From contig NZ_SGIM01000003.1 of the NCBI RefSeq assembly GCF_004208515.1, positions 186,001 through 250,000 on the forward strand: a stretch of 64,000 nt of DNA, read 5' to 3'. Position 1 is the stretch's first letter. Every line of letters starts with the position of its first letter. The notes beneath the pieces were generated by a model. The model was given only the letters and a program-made list of their open reading frames with translations. It had not been told where the DNA came from and searched no databases. Below, piece by piece: positions 7,870 through 17,658 of the stretch. The DNA is from Acinetobacter halotolerans. Its GTDB lineage: Bacteria > Pseudomonadota > Gammaproteobacteria > Pseudomonadales > Moraxellaceae. Both the position numbers and the translations under genes were made by a program.

Positions 7870-9564
7870 ATGCGTGTCGATAGTAAAAATGAAGGTCCAC
7901 GTCAGTCGATGTCATGGTTGCATACTTGGGCAAGTCTACTTTTAGGCTGGTTGTTATATGCAGTATTTTTAACAGGTACACTCAGCTTTTTCCAAAATGA
8001 AATTACCGTTTGGATGAAGCCAGAACTACATCAATCAGTGAATACTGCTTCACAGCAACAACAGCTCAGCCATGCCTTAACATATTTGAATCAAAAAGGG
8101 CAAAATGCAGAGAGTTGGAATATTCGTTTTGCCAATGAAAGACAACCCGCCATTATGCTGAATATCCGTCAAGCTGGTGAGGAGCGACGACGTGGTGGAG
8201 AGATTTACTTAGATACTCAAACAGGTCAAGAAATCAAGGCTAGAGAAAGCAGAGGTGGAGCATTTCTCTATCGTTTCCATTTTGAGCTATATGGCATGCC
8301 GCGTATATGGGGACGCTGGATCGTAGGTGTGGCAACATTATTTATGTTTGTTGCCATTATCAGCGGGATTATCACGCATAAAAAGATTTTCAAAGATTTC
8401 TTCACTTTCCGACCCGCCAAAGGTCAACGTTCATGGCTTGATGGACACAATGCGACGGCTGTTTTTGCTTTGCCTTTTCACATCATGATTACTTTTAGTG
8501 GTTTATTGCTGCTGATGCATTTGTTTATGCCTTGGGCGATGAATACACATTATGGCGATGTGCGCAGTTTCTATCAGATTCTCAATCAACCTGTTGCTCA
8601 AACACCTGAACAAGCCCGTTTACTGGAAGAACAAAAACAAAAAGGAATGCTGACAGGACGAGGAAGTCGTGGTGGTGGTCGTGTTGAATCTGGACAAGAA
8701 AATAAGCCTGTCGAGGCGGCAGAAATGGTTAATTTAACTGCGTTGACGAAGACTGTTCAACACGGCTGGTTAAACAATCCCATATCTTCGATCAGGGTCA
8801 ATAAACCCAATACTGTAGAAGCCGAAATACAATATAACGCTACACGTACCACAACGTTAATGGATCGAGAAAGTATCCCGTCATTAAAATTCAATGCGAT
8901 AACTGGTCGAGAAATAGACGAGGCGAAACCTGTCAATTCGACTCCAAAAGCGATTTATACCTTAGTGACATGGTTACATATGGCACATGGGGTAGATTCA
9001 GTTTTACGTTGGTTGTTATTTTTATCAGGCGTGTTAGGTACGATGATGATCGCTTCTGGACTTATTCTATGGGTGGTTAAACGCGCACCAGATGTCCAAA
9101 AAATGGGATATAAACCTGTCGGGCATCGTGTAGTTGAAGTTTTAAATATTGCAGCGATTACAGGTTTACCGATTGCTTGTGCGGCATATTTCTTTGCCAA
9201 TCGACTGATTCCAGCTCAAATTATTGAACGTTCACCCATTGAAATTAAGGTATTTTTTATCACTTGGTTGTTGTGTTTAGTCCATGCTGCAATTCGTCAA
9301 CATCGTCCTGCATGGTTGGATCAACTCGCTTTGGCTGCGGTCATGTTTTTATTGATTCCAATACTCAATGTCTTAACTGGAGGTATGCCACTCTGGAAAA
9401 GTATCTATCTTGGTCAATGGATGATTGCAAGCTTTGATCTGGTATCGATCACTTTAGGACTGATCTTTATTTACGCTTACTACAAGCTAAAACGGTATCA
9501 AGGCTTACCGATCAAGAAAAAAGCGCAGCCTAAAAACAAGAATGCACAGGAGTCTATAGAATGA
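7870..9564 (+). CDS. PepSY-associated TM helix protein (PiuB/FoxB-like), probable ferric-siderophore reductase or processing protein
   Basis: A 564-residue inner-membrane protein. The first helix follows SWLHTWASLLLGWLLY, the usual PepSY_TM opening. A periplasmic region (about 45-145) precedes paired helices with FRFHFELYG-like residues and GVATLFMFVAIISGIITHKKIFKDFF. A second soluble stretch is followed by more helices (WLHMAHGVDSVLRWLLFLSG, GTMMIASGLILWVVKR). Conserved His residues in the helices could bind heme, as in FoxB/PiuB proteins that act on ferric siderophores. Fur box upstream; overlaps the next gene by four bases. No receptor gene adjoins it, so the siderophore is unknown. Confidence 0.8.
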   Translation: MRVDSKNEGPRQSMSWLHTWASLLLGWLLYAVFLTGTLSFFQNEITVWMKPELHQSVNTASQQQQLSHALTYLNQKGQNAESWNIRFANERQPAIMLNIRQAGEERRRGGEIYLDTQTGQEIKARESRGGAFLYRFHFELYGMPRIWGRWIVGVATLFMFVAIISGIITHKKIFKDFFTFRPAKGQRSWLDGHNATAVFALPFHIMITFSGLLLLMHLFMPWAMNTHYGDVRSFYQILNQPVAQTPEQARLLEEQKQKGMLTGRGSRGGGRVESGQENKPVEAAEMVNLTALTKTVQHGWLNNPISSIRVNKPNTVEAEIQYNATRTTTLMDRESIPSLKFNAITGREIDEAKPVNSTPKAIYTLVTWLHMAHGVDSVLRWLLFLSGVLGTMMIASGLILWVVKRAPDVQKMGYKPVGHRVVEVLNIAAITGLPIACAAYFFANRLIPAQIIERSPIEIKVFFITWLLCLVHAAIRQHRPAWLDQLALAAVMFLLIPILNVLTGGMPLWKSIYLGQWMIASFDLVSITLGLIFIYAYYKLKRYQGLPIKKKAQPKNKNAQESIE

Positions 9565-9896
9565 CTGCTTTGCTACTATGGTGTGTTTGTGTGGTTGGAT
9601 TGTCGAGTCTGGCTTGTACGATGGCGAAGCACCAACGTGAGATTTTCTCAAGCCCAGTCAATCAACGAAATTGTCGTTTATTTCAAATTGTAGGTTGGGG
9701 CTTGCTGATTGTATCTGCGGGACTCGCTGCATATTTTAAAGGCATTTCAATTGGTTTGTCAGAATGGCTAGGTTGTGTCAGTTTTGCAGCTTTAGCGGTC
9801 GGATTGTTATTGACCTATTCGCCTAAAAAGATATTGAAAGTGAATGCTGTAGTCGCAGTGCTATTTCTGATTTTATTGATTATACACTTGCTATAG
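9561..9896 (+). CDS. DUF3325-like small membrane protein
   Basis: A 111-residue protein with an N-terminal helix, the characteristic CTMAKHQREIF segment, and three further helices (about residues 43-60, 66-83 and 93-110). DUF3325 proteins close DUF3649/PepSY iron operons, the arrangement seen here with an ATGA overlap. No biochemical role is known to me. Confidence 0.65.
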   Translation: MTALLLWCVCVVGLSSLACTMAKHQREIFSSPVNQRNCRLFQIVGWGLLIVSAGLAAYFKGISIGLSEWLGCVSFAALAVGLLLTYSPKKILKVNAVVAVLFLILLIIHLL

Positions 9897-9920
9897 CATT
9901 GATATATGTACGTCATAAAC

Positions 9921-9951
9921 AAAGCGTTAAAAGCTAAGCTTTTAACGCTTT
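9921..9951. terminator. Bidirectional terminator between convergent operons
   Basis: A perfect 31-base palindrome with 15-base arms (AAAGCGTTAAAAGCT and its complement) around one base, followed by GAATTTTTC on the plus strand. It separates the iron operon from the convergent oxidoreductase gene and can serve both. Confidence 0.8.
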
Positions 9952-9998
9952 GAATTTTTCTTTTATAAAGTCATTATTTCAACTTTATTTCTATTTCC

Positions 9999-12900
9999 TT
10001 ATTTTTTGAGTGCTAATGACAACTCATCCCAACGTTGCATCGCTGTTTGCATGGCTTGGGTTTTAATATGACCAAAGCCACGTACTTCTACAGGTAACTG
10101 AGCAATTTCCTCAGCGACAGTTAAGTTATAGTTTTCAGGTGAAGCAATCAGTGCTTCAACAAATGCGATATAACGATCACGCCAAGCCTGTTCACGTCTG
10201 CGTTCTTCATGACGTGCAAATGGATCGAGGAAGGTTTCCCGAAGCAACTGCAAACGAGCCAGCAACATCATTGGGAAACGAATCCAGTATCCGAAAGCAC
10301 GCTTACGAATATTTTGATCAGCACCTAAAGTCGGTGGAGCAAGATGGTAAGTTAAGCGTAAGCCTTTACCAAAATGGGTTTCAATCGACTCTTTGAATTT
10401 TTTACCTGTCAAAAGACGAGCGACTTCATATTCATCTTTATAGGCCATGACGCGATACAGTTGTGTGGCAATGGTCGCGGTCAATTCTTCTGGCAATGTT
10501 TTTGATGCTTGTTCGACCAAGCTACGATACTTCATTGCATAGGCTTCATTCCAATAGTCAACCAAACGCGCTGAACGATCCTCGATTAATTCAGCCAATG
10601 TTTCAGGCTTTTTAGTTTTTTGCATGGCTGCAAGCAAGCGTGGCGCTAAACTTGGATCACTCGCAAGATGGCATCCAATGCGGAAAGCTTCTAGATTCTT
10701 CTCCACGGCAGTGCCATTGAGTTGAATTGCTTTTTCAATGCTTTGACGTAATAACGGTATACGACCTGATTGCCATGCCATACCCAGTAATAATTGATTT
10801 GTAAAAATGGCATCACCGAGCACTAAAGTTGCGATGCGTGTCGCAGATAGTGATACTAGTGTGCCTTTGTGGGTACGACCACGTAGTCGATCAACTAAGT
10901 CACTGATTGGTGCATACCAGTCACGTGACTCGATAAAGTCAGAAGTTGGGGAAGAATCTTCATTCACGATCACCACAGCATCTTCTTTTAAACGAGAAAG
11001 TGCTGCGCCACCACCAGCCACCACGGCATCTGCGCCGATTAAAAGATCACATTGACCGGCTGGGATTTTGGTTGAAGAAATTTGATCATCAGAATTTGCT
11101 ACTTGGATATAGGAATAAACCGTACCACCTTTTTGAGCCAGTCCAGCCATATCCATCACGCGTGTAGCTTTGCCTTCTAGATGCGCGGCCATACCAAGTA
11201 GGGCACCGATCGTCACTACACCTGTACCGCCAACACCACCCACCATAATGCGACTTGGCACATCATCAAGCACGGGAATTACTGGTGTTTCTGGCCAGCC
11301 TGCAGCGATGCCTTCAAATTTCTCAGGACGTTTCATGTCGCGAGTATGCACAGTGACAAAGCTTGGGCAGAAACCCTCAACACAAGAAAAGTCTTTGTTA
11401 CAGGTACTTTGGTTGATCTGGCGTTTTGTTCCCAGTGCTGTTTCTACAGTTTCAATGGATAAACAGTTCGACTTTTTAGAACAATCACCACAGCTTTCAC
11501 ATATATCCGTATTGATATAGATACGTTCTGCTGGATCAGGATAGGCATCACGTTTACGACGACGGCGTTTTTCACTGGCACAGGTTTGTACATAAATTAG
11601 CGCAGTAACACCTGAAATATCACGTAATTGACGTTGAACCGCATCTAGTTCATTTCGGTGGTAGATTTCCACATTTGGCGCAATTTCTTCTTCTGCATGA
11701 ATCAATTCGGGTTCATCTGTGACAATCACCTGTTTTTTTATGCCTTCAGCAGCTAACTGTCTGGTCAGTTGCGCAACACTTAAATGTCCATCGACATGTT
11801 GCCCACCAGTCATGGCAACTGCATCGTTGTAGAGAATTTTGTAGGTAATATTAATTTTTGCGGCAATCGCTTGGCGAATCGCCAGATAGCCTGAATGGAA
11901 ATAGGTACCATCACCGAGATTTGCAAAAATATGTTTTTCATTGGTGAAATGCGATGCACCCGCCCAACTAACACCTTCGCCACCCATTTGAGAATATGTT
12001 TCTGTACCACGATCAAGTGAGACCGCAATATAGTGGCAACCAATACCACCTAGCGCACGACTACCTTCAGGCAGTGTGGTTGAGGTGTTATGCGGACAGC
12101 CACTACAGAAATAAGGTTTGCGCTCAGCAAGATCAATTACACGGCGAGATTCTTGTTCTGCTTTATGTAATAAGTCCGCTTTATTCTGAATTTGCGTTCT
12201 TAACGCTTCTGGTAAATCGAGTCCTAAGAATCGAGCAGCTAGCATCTTAGCAATTGGTTCAGGCTGGAATTCATAATGACCAATGAGTGGTGCATCTTCG
12301 ATCGATGTACTCCATTCACCTTTGCCATCACAGGCTTTACCAATCACGCGAGGGCGTTTGTCATCTGGCAGAGAATAGAGCTCATCTTTGATTTGGGATT
12401 CTAGAATTGGGCGTTTTTCTTCGACCACGATCAGCTCTTGTAAACCTTCAGCAAACTCGCGAATGCCTTGAGGTTCTAAAGGCCAAATCAATTCAACCTG
12501 ATAAACACGTAATCCAAGTTGTTCAGCCGCTTCACCTTCAATCCCTAAAATACGTAATGCCTCAATCGTATCTAAATAGGCTTTGCCACTGGCAGCGATT
12601 CCGATACGCGCATTTTTGCATGGCAAAGTCACACGGTTCAATTTATTGGCGCGTGCATAAGCCAATACCGCAGGTAGGCGATATTTATAGAGTCGTTCTT
12701 CTTGTTGTATGCCATGATCTGGCCAACGGATATTGACACCACCCTCAGGAAATTCGACATCTTCTGGGATAATGGGTGTTACGCGGTCTAGTCCGACCTT
12801 GACTGAAGCAGAGGTTTCTACAATTTCACTCACCAGTTTCATCGATGTCCAAACGCCTGAAAAACGAGACATCGCAACAGCATGCACACCCAGATCAAGA

Positions 12901-13469
12901 ATATGTTGCACTGATGTTGGATAGAAAATAGGAATACCACAGCCAATCATGACATGTTCGGATTGATGCGGAACAGTAGAAGACTTACAGGAATGGTCAT
13001 CGCCAAATAGAGCAACAACACCACCATGTTCAGACGTACCGGCTAGATTGGCATGGCGAAGTACATCACCAGAACGATCAACACCAGGACCTTTACCGTA
13101 CCACCATGAGGTGACGCCATCATATTTACCTTGGCCCGCGAGGTTGGCTTGTTGAGTGCCCCAAATTGCAGTCGCAGCTAAATCTTCATTTACACCTGGT
13201 TGAAAGACCACATCATGATCTTTAAGTAAACCGCCTATTTGCCAAAGGAAACTATCGTAATTACCCACAGGGGAACCGCGATAACCAGATATAAAACCTG
13301 CAGTTTGATAACCGTTTAAAGTATCCCGACGTGTCTGAGCAAGGGGCAAACGAACCAATGCCTGAATACCAGTCATATAAGCAGTACCGTCATCGCTTAT
13401 ATATTTATCCTCAAGGGACACATCCTTTGTAGCAATCATTCTTGGAGTAAATTTTGTAGCTATATTCAT
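9999..13469 (-). CDS. Fused indolepyruvate:ferredoxin oxidoreductase family protein
   Basis: A 1156-residue single-chain 2-oxoacid:ferredoxin oxidoreductase. An N-terminal TPP pyrimidine-binding region carries GFISGYRGSPVGNYDS. A TPP-diphosphate region carries CSGCPHNTSTT and GDGTYFHSG. A cysteine cluster (CESCGDCSKKSNC, then CNKDFSCVEGFCP) looks like a 4Fe-4S site. The gamma-like domain near residue 740 carries VGGVGGTGVVTIGALLGMA and AQKGGTV. The family oxidatively decarboxylates aryl- or branched-chain 2-oxoacids to acyl-CoA and passes electrons to ferredoxin. Placement beside the leucine pathway hints at a branched-chain or aromatic oxoacid substrate, but that is inference. It is a lone cistron divergent from a LysR gene. 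Confidence 0.88.
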   Translation of the reverse strand: MNIATKFTPRMIATKDVSLEDKYISDDGTAYMTGIQALVRLPLAQTRRDTLNGYQTAGFISGYRGSPVGNYDSFLWQIGGLLKDHDVVFQPGVNEDLAATAIWGTQQANLAGQGKYDGVTSWWYGKGPGVDRSGDVLRHANLAGTSEHGGVVALFGDDHSCKSSTVPHQSEHVMIGCGIPIFYPTSVQHILDLGVHAVAMSRFSGVWTSMKLVSEIVETSASVKVGLDRVTPIIPEDVEFPEGGVNIRWPDHGIQQEERLYKYRLPAVLAYARANKLNRVTLPCKNARIGIAASGKAYLDTIEALRILGIEGEAAEQLGLRVYQVELIWPLEPQGIREFAEGLQELIVVEEKRPILESQIKDELYSLPDDKRPRVIGKACDGKGEWSTSIEDAPLIGHYEFQPEPIAKMLAARFLGLDLPEALRTQIQNKADLLHKAEQESRRVIDLAERKPYFCSGCPHNTSTTLPEGSRALGGIGCHYIAVSLDRGTETYSQMGGEGVSWAGASHFTNEKHIFANLGDGTYFHSGYLAIRQAIAAKINITYKILYNDAVAMTGGQHVDGHLSVAQLTRQLAAEGIKKQVIVTDEPELIHAEEEIAPNVEIYHRNELDAVQRQLRDISGVTALIYVQTCASEKRRRRKRDAYPDPAERIYINTDICESCGDCSKKSNCLSIETVETALGTKRQINQSTCNKDFSCVEGFCPSFVTVHTRDMKRPEKFEGIAAGWPETPVIPVLDDVPSRIMVGGVGGTGVVTIGALLGMAAHLEGKATRVMDMAGLAQKGGTVYSYIQVANSDDQISSTKIPAGQCDLLIGADAVVAGGGAALSRLKEDAVVIVNEDSSPTSDFIESRDWYAPISDLVDRLRGRTHKGTLVSLSATRIATLVLGDAIFTNQLLLGMAWQSGRIPLLRQSIEKAIQLNGTAVEKNLEAFRIGCHLASDPSLAPRLLAAMQKTKKPETLAELIEDRSARLVDYWNEAYAMKYRSLVEQASKTLPEELTATIATQLYRVMAYKDEYEVARLLTGKKFKESIETHFGKGLRLTYHLAPPTLGADQNIRKRAFGYWIRFPMMLLARLQLLRETFLDPFARHEERRREQAWRDRYIAFVEALIASPENYNLTVAEEIAQLPVEVRGFGHIKTQAMQTAMQRWDELSLALKK

Positions 13470-13643
13470 TTATGTCTCCTTAGTATTTTTAGTCGTTCGT
13501 GCGACTTTCTTTTCTCAACATCCGAGTTGAAGCTTGGAGCAATTGACATACGAAAAATTAAAATGGGCTGAGCGTCTTTGAAAAAGGGCTGGCTCAATGT
13601 ATGTACATATTTACCATTGTGGATGATCTAAACTGGTGCAACA

Positions 13644-14630
13644 ATGCGTAATTTAGGAAAAGATATTTACGTTATGCGCAAAAATCACGAGGGCGGACTG
13701 TTGCATGCAATGCATGCTTTCCTGAAAGTGATCGACAGTGGGAGTTTTACCGCAGCAGCTGAGCAGATGGATCTGACCACAGCACAGGTCTCACGTTTGA
13801 TCAGTGAGTTGGAAACACGCTTAGGAATTAAATTACTGCAACGCTCTACCAGACAGCATGCGTTGACCGATATTGGTGCAACTTACGCAGAACGCTGTCG
13901 ACAAGTAATTGCAATGATTGATGAGGCAGAGGCGGAGGCAACGGGGACAGCAACAAAGCCAAAAGGTCGATTACGTATCTTGAGTATGGCAAGTTTTGGT
14001 CATTACTACGTTGCACCAGTCATGGCAGAGTTCTGTAGAACTTACCCTGAGCTGACTATTGAATATCGTACGTCTCAAAATGCCCCTGATCTTTTAGCGA
14101 AAGGGATTGATGTCAGTCTTTATCTCACTGAATCTTTGACAGATTCAAGATTTGTTTCACGTCGTATAGGTACTATATTTTCAGTGCTCTGTGCATCACC
14201 GAGGTATTTGAAAAAACATGGCATTCCTCAGTCACCAGATGATTTGCATGAGCATGCCTGTTTACGTTTAGTGAATCCATCCATCACAGCACAATGGCAT
14301 CTGGTCAGTAAAAGTAGTTGCTCTTATCAAATTGATATTACGGGACAATTAATTGCAGATACGCCAGAGTTATTGTTAGATATGGTTCAACAAGATATGG
14401 GGATCGCGCTTTTACCCATGTTTACGGTAATCGAGGCTGTTCGTGCGGGGCGACTTTGTCACATTTTGCCAGATTGGCGTTCTCCAGATATTGGCGTTTA
14501 TACCTTATTACCATCCCGACATTTTATTGATGCCAAAACACGGGCATGGTTAGACTGGGTAGAACAGCATATTGCCCCAAAAATAGAGGCGGATACCTCT
14601 TATTTTTATCAATTAACCCATATCGACTAA
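13644..14630 (+). CDS. LysR-family transcriptional regulator
   Basis: A 328-residue regulator. The winged HTH occupies about residues 20-80 (FLKVIDSGSFTAAAEQMDLTTAQVSRLISELE), followed by a substrate-binding domain with GRLRILSMASFGHYYVAP. It is divergent from the oxidoreductase gene across a 174-base gap, so control of that gene, and autoregulation, is the natural guess. The start is uncertain: ATG at 13644 is used, and ATG at 13674 is an in-frame alternative. No strong SD marks either. Confidence 0.82.
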   Translation: MRNLGKDIYVMRKNHEGGLLHAMHAFLKVIDSGSFTAAAEQMDLTTAQVSRLISELETRLGIKLLQRSTRQHALTDIGATYAERCRQVIAMIDEAEAEATGTATKPKGRLRILSMASFGHYYVAPVMAEFCRTYPELTIEYRTSQNAPDLLAKGIDVSLYLTESLTDSRFVSRRIGTIFSVLCASPRYLKKHGIPQSPDDLHEHACLRLVNPSITAQWHLVSKSSCSYQIDITGQLIADTPELLLDMVQQDMGIALLPMFTVIEAVRAGRLCHILPDWRSPDIGVYTLLPSRHFIDAKTRAWLDWVEQHIAPKIEADTSYFYQLTHID

Positions 14631-14701
14631 GTCTTTATCAGGAAATAAAAACGGCCAATAAAATGCTTCATAATTAAAAAGTGAGAAAATAATAAGATTC
14701 A

Positions 14702-14733
14702 AATGCTCCTTCAACATTTAATTGTGGAGCATT
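14702..14733. terminator. Hairpin between convergent lysR and liuE
   Basis: AATGCTCC pairs with GGAGCATT around a 16-base loop in the 126-base convergent gap. The T-run is poor in either direction, so termination is plausible but not certain. Confidence 0.4.
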
Positions 14734-14756
14734 GATTCAACCGTGATTAACGTTAT

Positions 14757-15659
14757 TTATGCGCAATGTTGCTGCAAATAGGTATTGGCATAGCTTGATA
14801 AATTTTTTCGATTCAGGGCCTTATTGATATTTTGGCTTGCTCTCATCAATTTCTCTAAATTAATTCCAGTTTCATATCCAATATGAGACAACAGATAATA
14901 TAGATCTTCGGTGGCGACATTGCCTGATGCGCCTTTGGCATAGGGACAACCACCAAGCCCAGCAAGAGACGAATCAAAAATACGGATACCTTGTTGCAAA
15001 GACTGATAGATATTAGCGATTGCCATGCCGTAGGTATTATGAAAATGCCCAGCCAAGACGTTGCTATCCAGTTCAGCTAAGCAGGCTTGCCAAACTTTTT
15101 GAACACGGTCTGGTGTCGCTGTACCAATGGTTTCACCCAAAGAAATCTCATAACAGCCCATGTCATAGAGCCGTTTAACCACGCTAAGCACTTGTTTAGG
15201 ATCTATTGCACCTTCATAAGGGCAATCTACCATACAAGAGACATAACCACGGACACGAACATTATGTGTCTTGGCAGCTTGGAAAATTTCAGAAAACCGT
15301 TCTAAACTTTCATCAATCGAACAGTTAATATTTTTTTGGGTAAAACGATCAGAAGCCGCGGTAAATACCGCAACTTCTTTACAGCCAACTGCAAGCGCTG
15401 CTTCAAAGCCTTTGAGATTCGGCGTCAGCAAACTCAAGTTTAAGTCAGCGCGTTGCGGCAGCAGTTTATATAACTCATCACTTTGCGCCATCTGCGGAAC
15501 CCATTTAGCCGAAACGCAAGAACCCACTTCAATTGATTTCAAGCCAGCATCAATCAGGTCGCTAATGAAATTGAAGCGTTGTTCTATGGTCAAGGGCTGC
15601 TTTTCGTTTTGTAGTCCATCACGCGGTCCAACTTCCACGATTTTGACAAATTCACTCAT
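14757..15659 (-). CDS. liuE: Hydroxymethylglutaryl-CoA lyase
   Basis: A 300-residue TIM-barrel lyase that splits HMG-CoA into acetoacetate and acetyl-CoA, the last step of the leucine branch. VEVGPRDGLQNEK (about residues 9-21) supplies metal and catalytic residues. HFHNTYGMAIAN gives the metal-binding His pair. GLGGCPYAKGASGNVATEDL holds the catalytic Cys loop. The start overlaps the liuD stop by four bases (ATGA), so translation is coupled. It is the final gene of the liuABCDE run. Confidence 0.93.
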   Translation of the reverse strand: MSEFVKIVEVGPRDGLQNEKQPLTIEQRFNFISDLIDAGLKSIEVGSCVSAKWVPQMAQSDELYKLLPQRADLNLSLLTPNLKGFEAALAVGCKEVAVFTAASDRFTQKNINCSIDESLERFSEIFQAAKTHNVRVRGYVSCMVDCPYEGAIDPKQVLSVVKRLYDMGCYEISLGETIGTATPDRVQKVWQACLAELDSNVLAGHFHNTYGMAIANIYQSLQQGIRIFDSSLAGLGGCPYAKGASGNVATEDLYYLLSHIGYETGINLEKLMRASQNINKALNRKNLSSYANTYLQQHCA

Positions 15660-17647
15660 GCAACTTCCTCCTCAGCAGCTTGGAACTCCACAAGTTCATC
15701 ACCGACTTTAACTTGATCGCCGACTTGGAAATAAGCATCCACAATCACACCATCTTTCGGTGCACGGATGGTATATTCCATTTTCATCGCTTCCAATGTC
15801 ATGAGAATATCGTCTTTTTTCACCGTATGATTCGCACCCACAAGTAGCTGGGTCACTACACCCGGCATAGGCGCTTTCAAGTGTCCTTGTTCAGCTTGAC
15901 TGTCCGCCTGATTAAAGTCTTTACGAATATAATCAAACTTATAGCTTTGCCCTGTATGGAACAAAGTAATGCCTTGTGAACTTCGATTAAATGCGAGTCT
16001 TTGCTGAGTTGCATTGATTTGGATTGAAGCGCTATGTTGATCAATGAGTTCACCAGAGATATGGAAAGTTTGATCATTAAATTCTGCGTTAAAACCTTGT
16101 TGAGCCGCGACGAACTTTATCTGAATATTTTGATTTAAATAATTCAGTTTAATACTGTGTTGATAAGCAACATTTAGACGCCACAACGGTTGTGCTTGCC
16201 AAAGTTGTTTTTGACTAGAGTGATTGTTGTCGAGTTTACTTAAAAACTCGATAAATGCGGTTGCCACTACCAGTTCAGGTTTGATGTGCGCAGGACTAAA
16301 CAAGAACTGTTCTTCTCGATGAATCAGATTGGTATCCAGCTTGGCTTGTTTAAAGGAATCACAGCGTACAATCTTTTCTAGAAAGGCTATGTTATTGCCT
16401 AAGCCATCGACATGAAATTGACTCAGTGCATGTTGCATTTGAATCAAAGCTGCTTCACGGTTTTTACCCCATACAATCAACTTGGCAATCATTGGATCAT
16501 AGAAGGTGGTAATTTCATCACCTTCAACAATCCCACTGTCTACGCGCACGTATTGGTTTTGAGTTGGGTAACGAAGATAGTCAATTTTACCGATTGCAGG
16601 TAAAAATCCCTTTTCAGGTTCTTCAGCGTAGATACGTGCTTCCAAAGCATGTCCATGAATTTGTAATTCATGCTGTAGTTTTGGCAAAGGTTCACCATCA
16701 GCAACACGAAGTTGCCATTCTACTAAATCTTCACCTGTAATCATTTCAGTGACAGGGTGTTCGACTTGGAGACGAGTATTCATTTCCATGAAATAGGCTG
16801 TACCGTCTTGCTCGACAATAAACTCCACCGTACCTGCACCGACATAATCCACCGCACGTGCAGCATCAATTGCAGCTTGACGCATGGCATCCAGTTTATC
16901 GCTTGGCATTTGTGGAGCAGGTGCTTCCTCTAGCACTTTTTGATGACGACGTTGTACCGAACAATCACGTTCAAACAAATGTACATAGTTGCCGTGCATG
17001 TCACCAAATACTTGCACTTCAATATGCCGTGGTTGAATCACATAACGCTCAATGAGGACATCATCATTACCAAAGCTTGATTTAGCCTCTCGTTTACACG
17101 AGGCAAGGGCATGTAGGAAATCTTCGCTGCGTTCCACCAAACTCATCCCTTTACCACCACCACCAGCACTGGCTTTGATCAACACTGGATAGCCAATCTC
17201 ATCAGCTTGCTGTTTTAAAAACTCAGCATCTTGATTGGTACCGTGATAACCCGGTGTTAAAGGTACACCTGCTTTTTCCATCAAAGCTTTAGAGGTTGCT
17301 TTTAAGCCCATGGCTAAGATGGCATCGACGGGAGGGCCAATAAAGCAAATATTGTGTTGTTGGCAAGCAAGGGCAAACTGGTCATTTTCAGAAAGAAAAC
17401 CATAGCCAGGGTGAATGGCTTGGCTGCCAGTATCAATCGCCGCTTGAATAATACGGTCAGCTTGTAAATAACTTTGCGTTGCAGGAGATTGACCGATATA
17501 AATCGCTTCATCGGCAAGTTTGACATGCTGTGCATTCGCATCAGCATCTGAATACACCGCAACCGTTGCAATACCCAATTTTTTCGCTGTACGAATCACG
17601 CGACAAGCAATCTCACCACGGTTCGCAATTAAAATCTTTTCAAACAT
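15656..17647 (-). CDS. liuD: Methylcrotonyl-CoA carboxylase, biotin-containing alpha subunit
   Basis: A 663-residue protein. The biotin carboxylase part is N-terminal (FEKILIANRGEIACRV at the start, SAGGGGKGM ATP-grasp loop near 165, FMEMNTRLQVEHPVTE near 290). A linker follows, then a C-terminal biotinyl domain with LEAMKMEYT, where Lys carries biotin (about residue 625). With LiuB it carboxylates 3-methylcrotonyl-CoA. The gene lies 11 bases after liuC and overlaps liuE. Length and domain order are normal for MCC alpha. Confidence 0.93.
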   Translation of the reverse strand: MFEKILIANRGEIACRVIRTAKKLGIATVAVYSDADANAQHVKLADEAIYIGQSPATQSYLQADRIIQAAIDTGSQAIHPGYGFLSENDQFALACQQHNICFIGPPVDAILAMGLKATSKALMEKAGVPLTPGYHGTNQDAEFLKQQADEIGYPVLIKASAGGGGKGMSLVERSEDFLHALASCKREAKSSFGNDDVLIERYVIQPRHIEVQVFGDMHGNYVHLFERDCSVQRRHQKVLEEAPAPQMPSDKLDAMRQAAIDAARAVDYVGAGTVEFIVEQDGTAYFMEMNTRLQVEHPVTEMITGEDLVEWQLRVADGEPLPKLQHELQIHGHALEARIYAEEPEKGFLPAIGKIDYLRYPTQNQYVRVDSGIVEGDEITTFYDPMIAKLIVWGKNREAALIQMQHALSQFHVDGLGNNIAFLEKIVRCDSFKQAKLDTNLIHREEQFLFSPAHIKPELVVATAFIEFLSKLDNNHSSQKQLWQAQPLWRLNVAYQHSIKLNYLNQNIQIKFVAAQQGFNAEFNDQTFHISGELIDQHSASIQINATQQRLAFNRSSQGITLFHTGQSYKFDYIRKDFNQADSQAEQGHLKAPMPGVVTQLLVGANHTVKKDDILMTLEAMKMEYTIRAPKDGVIVDAYFQVGDQVKVGDELVEFQAAEEEVA

Positions 17648-17658
17648 TTTGGTCGTCC

